A stretch of DNA of 64,000 bases from contig NZ_LGYZ01000014.1 of assembly GCF_001310275.1 (NCBI RefSeq), positions 1-64,000 on the forward strand, given 5' to 3'. The notes under the pieces were generated by a model. The model ran no database searches. It was not told the DNA's origin and saw only the letters and a program-made list of their open reading frames with translations. The position numbers and the translations under genes are program-made. Origin of the DNA: Nocardia arizonensis. GTDB lineage: Bacteria; Actinomycetota; Actinomycetes; Mycobacteriales; Mycobacteriaceae. Positions 18,535 through 26,787 of the stretch are shown in pieces (position 1 is the first letter of the stretch; every line of letters begins with the position of its first letter).

Positions 18535-19665
18535 ATGTCCACCGACGATGTGCCCCAGGATCCGCGGGCGAGCGCGCCTTCCGATGGCGCGCCGCACCCC
18601 CAGTCGCTGCCGCAGTCGCTGATCATCGACCGGAAATCGGTCGCGGGCGGCGGCGCGCCCCTGTCCGCGCCGAAGCTGCGCTGGGCGCTGCTCACCGTCG
18701 CGGTCGGCGCGGTGATCGCGGCGCTGGTCGGGTTGTTCATCACCGGATTCGACAACGAGAAGGGCTTGGAGGCGCACAATCCCGCCGCGCCCGCCCAGCC
18801 CGTGATCGACAAGGAGTTCGGCACCGCGGCCCGCGGCGACTGCCTGAGCTGGACGAAACAGGATCGCTCGGATCTGGTGAAGGTGGCCTGCTCGAACAAG
18901 CATCTGTTCGAGGTCGCGGCGGATATCGACATGAGCAAGTACCCGGGCGTCGAATTCGGTCCGGGCTCACGTTTCCCGGACTCGCTGCGGCTCACCGAAC
19001 TCAAGGAGGAGCACTGCGTCCCCGCGGTGCAGCAGTACCTGGGCGGGCGCTTCGATCCGCGCGGCCGCTACGTGGTCGGCCTGATGTACCCGAGTACGGA
19101 CGGCTGGAAGCACGGCGACCGGACGCTGCGCTGCGGCGTGCAGTACTCGGGCAGTTCCGGTACGCCGCTGACCTCGACGGGCAGCGTGATCGAGCACGAT
19201 CAGTCCAAGGTGTTCGAACCCGGCACCTGCCTCGGCATCAACCAGAACCTGCCAACCGATCCGGTGGACTGCGCGCAGCCGCACGCGGTCGAGATCATCT
19301 CCACCGTCGACCTGGCCGCCCATTTCCCCGGCGGTCCGCCCTCCAAGGACGAACAGGATCGCTTCGTCGAGGAGGAATGCACCCGCGCCGCAACCGATTA
19401 CCTCGGTTCGCCGGACGCGGTCCGCAACAAGACGCTGACACTGTTCTTCGACTACCTCGACGCGCGCAGCTGGCTGGCGGGCAGCCGCAAACTCGACTGC
19501 ATGATCGGCAAGGGCGCCGACCGCGAGGGTTTCGCGCCGATCACCGGTTCGGCCAGGGGTGAGATCCTCATCAACGGCCAGGCCCCGGTGCCGCCGCCGA
19601 ACAGCGGGCGCTCCACTCCCACACCGCTGCCCGGCGCCGCACCGCTGCCACCGCAGCCCCGCTGA
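18535..19665 (+). CDS. Septum-formation-like membrane protein (Rv3835-like)
   Basis: 376 residues. A hydrophilic N-terminus precedes one membrane helix at about residues 45-68. The extracytoplasmic part has paired cysteine segments (GDCLSW, VACSNKH, EEHCVP, LRCGVQ, then GTCLGI, VDCAQPH, EECTRA, LDCMIG). This is two repeats of the septum-formation domain, each beginning with a Cys-containing beta strand and a CxxxH pair. The C-terminus is a Pro/Ser tail. Position next to serS and before the zincin gene fits Rv3835. It probably acts in the cell envelope; its exact role is not established. Confidence 0.8.
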   Translation: MSTDDVPQDPRASAPSDGAPHPQSLPQSLIIDRKSVAGGGAPLSAPKLRWALLTVAVGAVIAALVGLFITGFDNEKGLEAHNPAAPAQPVIDKEFGTAARGDCLSWTKQDRSDLVKVACSNKHLFEVAADIDMSKYPGVEFGPGSRFPDSLRLTELKEEHCVPAVQQYLGGRFDPRGRYVVGLMYPSTDGWKHGDRTLRCGVQYSGSSGTPLTSTGSVIEHDQSKVFEPGTCLGINQNLPTDPVDCAQPHAVEIISTVDLAAHFPGGPPSKDEQDRFVEEECTRAATDYLGSPDAVRNKTLTLFFDYLDARSWLAGSRKLDCMIGKGADREGFAPITGSARGEILINGQAPVPPPNSGRSTPTPLPGAAPLPPQPR

Positions 19666-19667
19666 CC

Positions 19668-20018
19668 ATGTCGGTGGTCATGTCCGAGGACCGGTTCGAG
19701 GAGCTGGTCGGCGACGCCCTCGACCGCATACCGCCCGAATTGACCAGGGCCATAGACAATGTCGTGATCCTGATCGAACCGCGCAACGACGAGGACCCGC
19801 ACCTGCTCGGGCTCTATCACGGGATCGCGCTGACCGAACGCGACAGCCACTACGGCGGCTCGCTGCCGGACACCGTGACCATCTACCGCGAGGCCATCCT
19901 CGACATCTGCGGCGACGAACACGAGGTGGTCGAAGAGGTCGCGATCACCGTGATCCACGAGATCGCACACTATTTCGGCATCGACGAAGACCGCCTGCAC
20001 GAGCTGGGCTGGGGCTAA
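19668..20018 (+). CDS. Small zincin-type metallopeptidase family protein
   Basis: 116 residues, beginning two bases after the upstream stop, so translated with it. ATG 19680 is an alternative start. The motif HEIAHYFGIDE near the C-terminus matches HExxHxxGxxD, zinc ligands of the metzincin-like minimal metallopeptidase family. The protein has no signal peptide. Family members are very small and their substrates are unknown. It corresponds by place and size to M. tuberculosis Rv3836. Confidence 0.88.
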   Translation: MSVVMSEDRFEELVGDALDRIPPELTRAIDNVVILIEPRNDEDPHLLGLYHGIALTERDSHYGGSLPDTVTIYREAILDICGDEHEVVEEVAITVIHEIAHYFGIDEDRLHELGWG

Positions 20019-20036
20019 GATAACCAGTCGACAACT

Positions 20037-20064
20037 CTTGCGAGTTCAGTGCGAACTGGGCAAG
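20037..20064. terminator. Hairpin between zincin gene and PE gene
   Basis: CTTGC-G-AGTTC (20037-20047) pairs with GAACT-GG-GCAAG (20053-20064), with a small bulge and a 5-base loop. It lies 19 bases after the zincin stop. No T-run follows, so it may be a weak terminator or an operator for the PE promoter. Confidence 0.4.
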
Positions 20065-20177
20065 ATCGCACTGAAGCAGGGGATTCGATGGAACCGATCG
20101 CGTAGCTGTCGCGTCCTATCACTCGAAGGGGGAATTCTCAGTGGTTCCGCCCCACCGCCACTAGAAGGAGTCGAGTC

Positions 20178-20501
20178 ATGGTTGGTCTGGTCAACATCTC
20201 ACCCGAGGCCGTGCTTCTCGCGGCATCGGAGTTGGATCTTCTCGCCGAGCGGCTGGGGGTCGCCGCCGCGCTCACCGCACCCGCGACGCACGTTCTTCCC
20301 TCCGGCGCCGACGAGGTCTCGCTGCACGCGGCGAACCACCTCAACAAGGCGGCGATGTCACACGATTCGTCCATTGCCAACGCCCAGCTCCAATTGCACC
20401 ACGCCGCAGCGATTCTGCGTATGCAGTTGGCCACGCACATCGGTGAGGACACGGTCAAGGCCGGCGTCATGCACGGGGTCGCAGGCACCATCGGAGCCTG
20501 A
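20178..20501 (+). CDS. PE family protein
   Basis: 107 residues from ATG 20178; GAAGGAG lies seven bases upstream. The sequence is two amphipathic helices rich in Ala: ISPEAVLLAASELDLLAERL, then ADEVSLHAANHLNKAAM. This is the ~100-residue PE domain, including the early Pro-Glu pair and the ADEVS turn. It should pair with the adjacent PPE protein as a four-helix heterodimer and be exported by a type VII (ESX) system. No ESX core genes are in the window, so a locus elsewhere must serve it. Confidence 0.85.
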   Translation: MVGLVNISPEAVLLAASELDLLAERLGVAAALTAPATHVLPSGADEVSLHAANHLNKAAMSHDSSIANAQLQLHHAAAILRMQLATHIGEDTVKAGVMHGVAGTIGA

Positions 20502-20548
20502 ACGGCTGCCGCTACGCGCCGATCACAACACAAGGGGAGATAGAGACA

Positions 20549-21727
20549 ATGACCGCAGGAATCACCGGGGTCTTCTGGCTGCCGCGAATGGCGGCGGGTA
20601 ATTCCATCGCGCTGAACTCCGGCGCGCACGCGATCCCGATCTCGGCCGCGGCCACGGCGTGGGGCGGAATGACGGCCGCGTGGGTGGACGCGACCGCGAC
20701 GGTCACCCGCGTCGTCGCCGAACTCGGCGTCGGCATGCAGGGTGTCAACGGCGTCGCGGCGCTGTCGCGGCTTGTCGGCTTCACCGGCTGGCTCAACCAG
20801 CAGAGCGCCATGGCCACCACGATGGCGTCCAAGGCCGCCGCGAACGCCACCGCCTACACCGTCGCGTCGCTTGCCATGCCGAGTCTGCCGGAGATCGCCG
20901 CCACCGAGGGCGCCGTCGTCGCCTCGGCCAATCCGCCCGGTGCGGTGTCGGGTGCGCTCGAGGCCGCCGAAGTCGCCAAGCAGGCCATGGACATTCGCGC
21001 CGCGATGGTGATGGAGACCTACGAGGCGGCCACCACCGCGATGGTGGTGACGCCCGGCGAGTTCTACAGCCCGCCGCCGATCGCCAACGGCGCGGGTACC
21101 GCCGAAGGCGGCTCGCCGGATGCCTCGCAGTCGCCCGACACCGCCTTCCAGGGCGATCCGGTGCAGGCCGCGGTCGGCGCCGCCATCTCGGCGATCAACA
21201 ATCCGGCGGTCGCGAGCGCGGCCACCCAGGTCGCCAATGTCGCGGGCACGGTCGCGACCGGCGGCGTCAGCACCGTGGGCAACCTCGGCGCGAATGCCAT
21301 CGCCGCGGCCACGAGCATGTCGGCCCCCGTCGCCGGAACCGGCGCCGCGCCGATGACGATGATGGGTGTCGGCGCCGTCGGCGCGGGCGCGGCATCGGCC
21401 GTCACCCGCTCCGCCTCGACCGGCGGCATGTCGGTGGGCCTCAACGGCGGTTCGCTGAAGCTGCCCGAGGGCTGGGGCGTCGGCGGCTCGATCGGCTCGA
21501 CGGCCGCGTCCACCCCGGTCGCCGAGAATGTCGCCGCACGTGTGGAGGCCGCGCCGGTCCGTACGTCCTCGCCCACGTCGGGCAGTCCGCTGATGGGCAA
21601 TGCCCGCGCCGAGGACGAGGACGAGAGCCTGCACAAGGGCGCGGAGTACCTGCGTGCCGACCATTTCAACGACGGTCGCTACGCCGCCGACGGCGTGATC
21701 GGCGCCGAGCCGGTCGGAGATCGCTGA
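20549..21727 (+). CDS. PPE family protein
   Basis: 392 residues from ATG 20549 with AAGGGGAGA upstream. The N-terminal ~180 residues match the PPE helical domain: FWLPRMAAGNS, the TAWGGMTAAW turn carrying the WxG-type motif, FTGWLNQQSAMATTM and a hydrophobic helix tip. The Pro-Pro-Glu triplet itself is not conserved. The remaining ~210 residues are Ala/Gly/Thr-rich, low in complexity, and end in a charged segment EDEDESLHKG. It would be the PE partner and ESX substrate, acting at or outside the cell wall. Confidence 0.85.
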   Translation: MTAGITGVFWLPRMAAGNSIALNSGAHAIPISAAATAWGGMTAAWVDATATVTRVVAELGVGMQGVNGVAALSRLVGFTGWLNQQSAMATTMASKAAANATAYTVASLAMPSLPEIAATEGAVVASANPPGAVSGALEAAEVAKQAMDIRAAMVMETYEAATTAMVVTPGEFYSPPPIANGAGTAEGGSPDASQSPDTAFQGDPVQAAVGAAISAINNPAVASAATQVANVAGTVATGGVSTVGNLGANAIAAATSMSAPVAGTGAAPMTMMGVGAVGAGAASAVTRSASTGGMSVGLNGGSLKLPEGWGVGGSIGSTAASTPVAENVAARVEAAPVRTSSPTSGSPLMGNARAEDEDESLHKGAEYLRADHFNDGRYAADGVIGAEPVGDR

Positions 21728-22558
21728 GTGACGATCCTGGGTGAGGGCCGCGGCCCGTCGTTGCTCGGGGGCGTCGTCCTGTCGCTCGACGAAATGCAGT
21801 TCCTCATGGAGGAATTGGAAACCGACGAGATGCCCGTCGTCCTCCAGGCGATGGGCCGCTACGACAATGTGACCGCCCACGATGCCGCGATGGCCGTGGC
21901 CGCCCAATCGCTCACCGAGCGGGAACTGCTGATCGACCGTGCGGTGCACAGGGAGCTCGAAGACAGGCTGCGCACCCTCAATCGCCCGCACTGGCTGCTG
22001 GCGATGCGGTGGGTCGTCGAGGGCCGGATAAGCAGGCTGTGTCTCGCGAAGGGCGACGACTTGGTCGTCGTCGCCCTTCGCGGGCCCGAGTCCTATGTCA
22101 TCGACGAGGTCGAAGAGGATCTGCCCGGTCCGATCATCGCGGCGCTCGGTCCCGCCGAACCACTCGGACTGACCGGGATGAATGCGCAGACCGACGCACT
22201 GGCAACGATTTTCGCCGATCTCGGCGATGCCGCGGCCACCGCGAACCGGCTCGCGAAGGCGGGCAATCCCCCGCGCGACGCACAGGCGCTGGCCTCCGCG
22301 CTCGTCGATATCCATTCGCACGCACAGATTTCCGGCGTGGTGTACGGCGACGGCACCCGGGAGATCGCCGACAATCACATCGCCATCTTCAATACTCGCG
22401 GCGGGCGCTTCATCATCACCGCGAGCGTCGCCGAAGACGGCATCAAATGGTCCTCGATCAGCAGTGGCACCAATGCCCGGCTGCGCCAAGCCCTACTCGA
22501 TCTCATGAACTCCCTGCCCGAACGGCGGGAGTTCCCGCCGACGGCTCCCCGGGATTGA
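21728..22558 (+). CDS. EspG-type ESX chaperone
   Basis: 276 residues starting at GTG 21728, directly after the PPE stop; GGAG in the PPE 3' end is the ribosome binding site. The mixed alpha/beta sequence (LSLDEMQFLMEELETDEMP, then RISRLCLAKGDDLVVVALRG) fits EspG proteins, which bind the tip of the PPE subunit in the cytosol and keep the PE-PPE pair soluble until secretion. Direct coupling to PPE supports that this chaperone is dedicated to this pair. It ends one base from the convergent mutase gene. Confidence 0.8.
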   Translation: MTILGEGRGPSLLGGVVLSLDEMQFLMEELETDEMPVVLQAMGRYDNVTAHDAAMAVAAQSLTERELLIDRAVHRELEDRLRTLNRPHWLLAMRWVVEGRISRLCLAKGDDLVVVALRGPESYVIDEVEEDLPGPIIAALGPAEPLGLTGMNAQTDALATIFADLGDAAATANRLAKAGNPPRDAQALASALVDIHSHAQISGVVYGDGTREIADNHIAIFNTRGGRFIITASVAEDGIKWSSISSGTNARLRQALLDLMNSLPERREFPPTAPRD

Positions 22559-22559
22559 G

Positions 22560-23222
22560 CTAACCCATCGGATCGTCGGGGGTCGCCGACACCTCGAAGG
22601 TGAAGGGCTGGACGAAGCGTCCCCATCGGACGCATTCCCATCCGCCGTCCACCCGCGGAACGAGTTCGATGGTTTCGGTGTTGTCGAGGTGGTTGTTCGT
22701 GGTGAACGGCGGTTCCACCCCCGCGATGGTGCGCGAAACCAGCCGCATGGCGGCGCCATGCGTCACCAGCAGGACATCACCCGCGTCGGGGTCGCTCAGG
22801 TAGTCGCCGCGCAGGGTGTGCACCACCGGCAGGAACCGGGCGAGTACCTCGTGCCCGGACTCGCCGCCGGGCGGTCGTCGGTCCAGATCGCCTTCGTGCC
22901 AGGCCCGATAGACCCGCTGGAACAGGTCGTGCGAGCGTGGATCGCCGCGGCCCTCCATGTCTCCCACCTGCACCTCGTGCACACCTTCCAGCGACAAAGC
23001 GCCCACACCGGTGGCCGCCTCGATATAGCTCGCGGTCTGGCGGGCGCGCAGCGCCGTGGAGGAGAACAGCGCGGTGGGCGGTGTCGACAGACCCGCGCCG
23101 AAGGTCTTCGCCTGTGCCACACCGCGTTCGGTCAATGGCAGGCCGGGTACCCGCGTATCGAGAATCTTGGCCACATTGCCTTCGGTCTCCCCGTGCCGGA
23201 CCAGGATCAATCTGCCGCTCAT
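22560..23222 (-). CDS. Histidine phosphatase / phosphoglycerate mutase family
   Basis: 220 residues from ATG 23222. LVRHGETEGN at residues 6-15 contains the phospho-accepting His of the RHG superfamily; a second His is in LVTHGAAMRLV. The family includes broad phosphatases as well as phosphoglycerate mutases; the substrate cannot be told from sequence. The start overlaps the pheA stop by four bases, so the two are co-translated, as recalled for Rv3838c-Rv3837c in M. tuberculosis. Confidence 0.9.
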   Translation of the reverse strand: MSGRLILVRHGETEGNVAKILDTRVPGLPLTERGVAQAKTFGAGLSTPPTALFSSTALRARQTASYIEAATGVGALSLEGVHEVQVGDMEGRGDPRSHDLFQRVYRAWHEGDLDRRPPGGESGHEVLARFLPVVHTLRGDYLSDPDAGDVLLVTHGAAMRLVSRTIAGVEPPFTTNNHLDNTETIELVPRVDGGWECVRWGRFVQPFTFEVSATPDDPMG

Positions 23223-24133
23223 AGGTCCGCCACCCCCTTTCGTAGTTGGATCAGCCACTCCGCGGCCGCCTCGTCCGAGGGCGGCGCGGCGCCGATGGCC
23301 GAGACGGCGGGCCAAGATCCGAGGAAACGGACCCGCGCCGTGCGATGCAGCGCCTTGAGCGCCTCGGCCACCGCGGCGTCATCGATATGTCCGACGCAGT
23401 CGAGAAAGAATCGGTATTCGCCCATTCCGGCTCGGGTCGGCCGGGATTCGATCCTGGTCAGGTCTATGCCGCGGGTCGCGAATTCGGCGAAGGCGCGCAT
23501 GAGCGATCCGGGTTGGTTCGGCAGTTCGAAGACCACCGAGGTCCGGTCGGCGCCGGTCGCGGGCGGTGCGACGCGAGGCTTGGTGACCAGGACGAATCGG
23601 GTGATGGCCTGATCGTTATCGGCTACTCCCGATGCCAGCGCGGTGAGTTCGAGTCGTTGCCCGGCCAGCGCGGTCGACACCGCCGCGTCGGCATGTCCGG
23701 CCGCGACGTCCTCGGCGGCGGCCGCATTGGATGCCGAGGTATAGATTCGCGCCTGCGGCAATTGCTGGGCAATCCACCCGCGTACCTGCGCGGCGGCGAC
23801 CGGATAGGCGGCGAGCAGCCGGATATCGGCCAATGCCGTACTCGGCCGGGCCAGGATGGTGAAACTCACCTCGAGTTCGGTTTCGGCGATGATCTGGAGC
23901 CTGGGTCCGACGGCGAGCGAATCCATGGTCGCGGAGATCGACCCCTCCACGGAACTCTCGATGGGCACCACCGCTCCCTCGACCTCGCCCGCGCGCACCA
24001 TGTCGAGCGCGGCGCCCTGACTCGGCGCCGCCACCCGCTCGACGGGCCCGTCGAAGGCGCCGGAGGATTCGAGGTCGGCCAAGGCCATCTCGGTGAATGT
24101 TCCTGAAGGTCCGAAATACGCGATTCGCGGCAC
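23219..24133 (-). CDS. pheA: Prephenate dehydratase
   Basis: 304 residues from GTG 24133, the start that gives the family N-terminus VPRIAYFGPSGTFTEMAL. The catalytic domain spans about 1-185, with the conserved Thr motif seen as DNDQAITRFVLVT. A C-terminal ACT domain (about 200-285) has the GSLMRAFAEFATRGIDLTRI and ESRPTR motifs for phenylalanine feedback. The enzyme decarboxylates and dehydrates prephenate to phenylpyruvate in phenylalanine synthesis. It is monofunctional, without a chorismate mutase domain. Confidence 0.95.
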   Translation of the reverse strand: MPRIAYFGPSGTFTEMALADLESSGAFDGPVERVAAPSQGAALDMVRAGEVEGAVVPIESSVEGSISATMDSLAVGPRLQIIAETELEVSFTILARPSTALADIRLLAAYPVAAAQVRGWIAQQLPQARIYTSASNAAAAEDVAAGHADAAVSTALAGQRLELTALASGVADNDQAITRFVLVTKPRVAPPATGADRTSVVFELPNQPGSLMRAFAEFATRGIDLTRIESRPTRAGMGEYRFFLDCVGHIDDAAVAEALKALHRTARVRFLGSWPAVSAIGAAPPSDEAAAEWLIQLRKGVADL

Positions 24134-24180
24134 GCCTACGAGATTACTGGCGTGCGGGGTGGATGCTCCAAGATCGCGGT

Positions 24181-24582
24181 CTACCCGGCGAGAACGCCGA
24201 GCGCGGTCGCGACCGTCTCGGGAGATTCGGTCTCGACGGCAAGCAGCACGTCGCGCAGGGCCGTCACAGCTGGGGGTTCGAGTCCGCGCAGGAAGTCGGC
24301 GTCGGGTCGGGTCAGCGCGGCGGCGATGTCCTCTCCGCACAGTGCCGCGGCGGTTGCCGCGATCACCGCCACGGCCCGCTCGCCATCGTCGGTGCGCGCG
24401 ATGAATCCGGTGTCGGCATGGGCGATGCCCGCCAGGAATTCGGCGACCTCGACATCGGGGCGGTCGGCGTCCAGACGCGGAATCGACGGCGCGGCGCCGG
24501 TACCCGAAGGACGCACGAGATCGTCGACGAGGCTGCGCCGCGGGGGCGGCGTCAGCGAGACCATGACCGGATCGTTCACCAC
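24181..24582 (-). CDS. Hypothetical protein upstream of pheA
   Basis: 133 residues. GTG 24582 or the adjacent GTG 24579 may start it; GGGA lies just upstream. Composition is acidic and Ala-rich, with no signal peptide, membrane helix or recognised motif. It is 47 bases upstream of pheA on the same strand and could be cotranscribed. It is divergent from the iron-box gene, the two sharing a 135-base region. Confidence 0.55.
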   Translation of the reverse strand: MVNDPVMVSLTPPPRRSLVDDLVRPSGTGAAPSIPRLDADRPDVEVAEFLAGIAHADTGFIARTDDGERAVAVIAATAAALCGEDIAAALTRPDADFLRGLEPPAVTALRDVLLAVETESPETVATALGVLAG

Positions 24583-24669
24583 AATCCCACGGTATCCGGC
24601 GACACCGCGCGGTCCGCGACACGTCCCGGACCGCTTGCGCCGGACGCTTGCGGTTCTACGCCGCGTGAC

Positions 24670-24688
24670 TTAGCTTAGGTTTACCTAA
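24670..24688 (+). promoter_or_regulatory. IdeR/DtxR iron box
   Basis: The 19-mer TTAGCTTAGGTTTACCTAA matches the IdeR/DtxR consensus TTAGGTTAGGCTAACCTAA at 16 of 19 positions. It ends 29 bases before the start of the DUF2470 gene, the right place for iron-dependent repression. I recall the M. tuberculosis homologue Rv3839 as a member of the IdeR regulon. Confidence 0.85.
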
Positions 24689-24717
24689 TTTTATTGCCTT
24701 CACAATCGGAGGTCCGC

Positions 24718-25479
24718 ATGCCGAACTCGACCGCCACACCGACCACCGCCGAGCGAGTGCGCAACGCGTGCGCCCGCGCCGAGCAGGCGGTGCTGGCACT
24801 GCCCGGCATCGACCCCACCCAGACCTCGGTCCACCACCTGCGCCAATGCGGTGATGTGGTGATCGCCGTCCCGTCGGATTCGGCGGCCGCGGCGCTCGTC
24901 GCCCGCGGCGGACCCGGCGGCGCGGCCGCGGTGCTCGAACTCACCGATCACGCACCGCTGCCGCTGCGCGAACCGGTGCGCGCGCTCGTCTGGCTTCGCG
25001 GCGTGGTCCGGGCGGTGCCCGCTCCGGCACAGCGCGCGCTGGCGGCCGAGGTGGCCAAGGATCACCCGCACGCGGCCCTGCTCGACATCGGCCACACCGC
25101 GACCCTGCTGCGCCTGGTGCTCGGCTCGGCCGTCATGGCCGACGCGACCGGCGCCGAAGCGGTATGCGTCGACGAACTGCGCCTCGCCCGGCCCGACCCG
25201 TTCTGCACGCTGGAGTCGGCATGGCTGCAACACATGGACGCCGACCACGGCGATGTCATCGCCCAACTCGCCCGTCACCTGCCCGCCGCGTTGCGGCGCG
25301 GCGCGGTGTATCCGCTGTCCATCGACCGCTTCGGCATCACGCTTCGGGTCGAGACCGCCGATGCCGACCACGATTTCCGCCTACCGTTCAGCGCCCCCGC
25401 CGACGATGTCGACGCGCTCGGCCGCGCGGTGCGGACGCTGGCGGGTTGCCCGTTCCTCAACGGGCTCCGGCGGATCTGA
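24718..25479 (+). CDS. DUF2470 protein, iron-regulated (Rv3839-like)
   Basis: 253 residues from ATG 24718; GGAGG lies five bases upstream. The C-terminal half has the DUF2470 pattern LQHMDADHGDVIAQLA followed by a beta-rich segment ending in LPFSAPADDVDALG. DUF2470 occurs in haem-binding and haem-oxygenase-like flavin-split-barrel proteins (HugZ type), and the His/Asp-rich block is its hallmark. With the IdeR box this suggests a role in haem or iron use under iron shortage. The N-terminal half has no motif I recognise. Confidence 0.85.
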   Translation: MPNSTATPTTAERVRNACARAEQAVLALPGIDPTQTSVHHLRQCGDVVIAVPSDSAAAALVARGGPGGAAAVLELTDHAPLPLREPVRALVWLRGVVRAVPAPAQRALAAEVAKDHPHAALLDIGHTATLLRLVLGSAVMADATGAEAVCVDELRLARPDPFCTLESAWLQHMDADHGDVIAQLARHLPAALRRGAVYPLSIDRFGITLRVETADADHDFRLPFSAPADDVDALGRAVRTLAGCPFLNGLRRI

Positions 25480-25500
25480 TCGTCGTCCGAGAACTGAGTC

Positions 25501-25860
25501 ATGTGTCCGTATCTGCCCGCCTTCGAACCGACTCCGGGCAGCGGCCTGCGCAAGCGGATTCGCGACGAGATCAATTACCGCGTCCAGATCGGCTACACGG
25601 GATTCTGGCTGCCGCCGGGCACCTAGGCCCGCCACCGAATGCCGCGCCGATTCCCGTGGGTGTTGCATCCGCTACTGCAATTCCCGTTCATCCTGACCGC
25701 GGAGACGGCTCGGCGGTTGATCCCGGGCGTGGACGGCGTGGTCGACCGGATACAGCGGCGCCGCCGGGAAGCCTGGTACCGCAACGAGATGGGCGAGGCG
25801 GCCGCGGAATTGCGTCCCGTGGAGAATTCGTCGCTGACCTCGCGCCCCGACGCCCGATGA
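25501..25860 (+). pseudogene. Interrupted ORF (in-frame TAG), possible decayed gene
   Basis: ATG 25501 opens a 41-codon frame stopped by TAG at 25624-25626. The same frame reopens at once, and from ATG 25639 runs to TGA 25860. Joined, the pieces read as one ~119-residue protein: RKRIRDEINYRVQIGYTG, then WVLHPLLQFPFILTAETARRL. A single base change from a tyrosine codon would explain the stop. Neither start has a good ribosome binding site. It may be the tail of a larger enzyme (a DUF2236/MpaB-like C-terminus is a guess) or two separate small genes. Confidence 0.45.
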
Positions 25861-25887
25861 CGCGGTAGCGGCAATAGATTCGTGCCC

Positions 25888-26688
25888 ATGTGTGCGGAAT
25901 CGGGCGACGGCTCGGACAGCGGATGGGACAGCGCCGATTCGGCGCGACAGCGATTCGCGATCAAGGTCGAGATCATGATCGTGTTGACCGTCACCTTCGG
26001 ATTGAGCGGTGTCGGCGCCGCGCTGACACTGGTGGACAGTGCGCTGTCCCCGGGCGGCGTCGGCGGAAAGACCGTGGCGCTCAACGCCTCACGGTCCACC
26101 CAATCGCTGATCGACCTGCTGTACCAGTTGCTCGGGGTGGCGCGCCTCGCGGCCTGGTCGGCGCTGGGCCTGTACCTGCTGTGGCGCAGCGGTATCGGCC
26201 CGCGGCTGGTCGGATTGGCCCGCATTCGGTTGCGCTCGGATGTGCCGCCGGGGCTCGCGCTCGCGGCGGTCATCGGCCTGCCCGGACTCGGCCTGTACCT
26301 GGTGGCGCACGCGCTCGGATTCAGTGTGACCATCGTGCCGAGTTCATTGGGCGAGCACTGGTGGCGTCTGCCCGCGCTGGTCATGTCGGCCTGCGCGAAC
26401 GCCTTCGCCGAAGAGGTGATCGTGGTCGCGTACCTGCTGACCCGGCTGCGCGCACTCGGCTGGTCGCGCGATTCGGCCCTACTGGCCTCGGCCCTGCTGC
26501 GCGGCAGCTACCACCTCTACCAGGGGCTCGGCGGCGGGCTGGGAAATCTGGTGATGGGCTTGATCTTCGGCCGATACTGGCAGCGGACCACGCGCCTATG
26601 GCCGCTGGTGCTCGCGCATGCGACCATCGATGCGGTCGCCTACATCGGCTATACGTTGCTACGAGGTCACGTTTCCTGGTTGCCGTAA
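25888..26688 (+). CDS. CPBP-family intramembrane protease
   Basis: 266 residues with about seven membrane helices, from ATG 25888. Family motifs are NAFAEEVIVVAYLLTRL (the EE pair of motif 1), SYHLYQGLGGG (motif 2 His) and LAHATIDAVAY (motif 4 His/Asp). These make the metal site of CAAX-protease/bacteriocin-processing (ABI) enzymes. Bacterial members handle bacteriocins, surface proteins or signalling proteins; no target is evident here. It is followed after 99 bases by the LCP gene on the same strand. Confidence 0.88.
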   Translation: MCAESGDGSDSGWDSADSARQRFAIKVEIMIVLTVTFGLSGVGAALTLVDSALSPGGVGGKTVALNASRSTQSLIDLLYQLLGVARLAAWSALGLYLLWRSGIGPRLVGLARIRLRSDVPPGLALAAVIGLPGLGLYLVAHALGFSVTIVPSSLGEHWWRLPALVMSACANAFAEEVIVVAYLLTRLRALGWSRDSALLASALLRGSYHLYQGLGGGLGNLVMGLIFGRYWQRTTRLWPLVLAHATIDAVAYIGYTLLRGHVSWLP

Positions 26689-26787
26689 CGGCAGTCGGCG
26701 CGAGGGTGATCTACGGAGGGAGCGCGGGTACGCAACCCCGCGCGACGCGACCATCCGCAGCAACCAACGATCAGTAGAGTCGGAACG

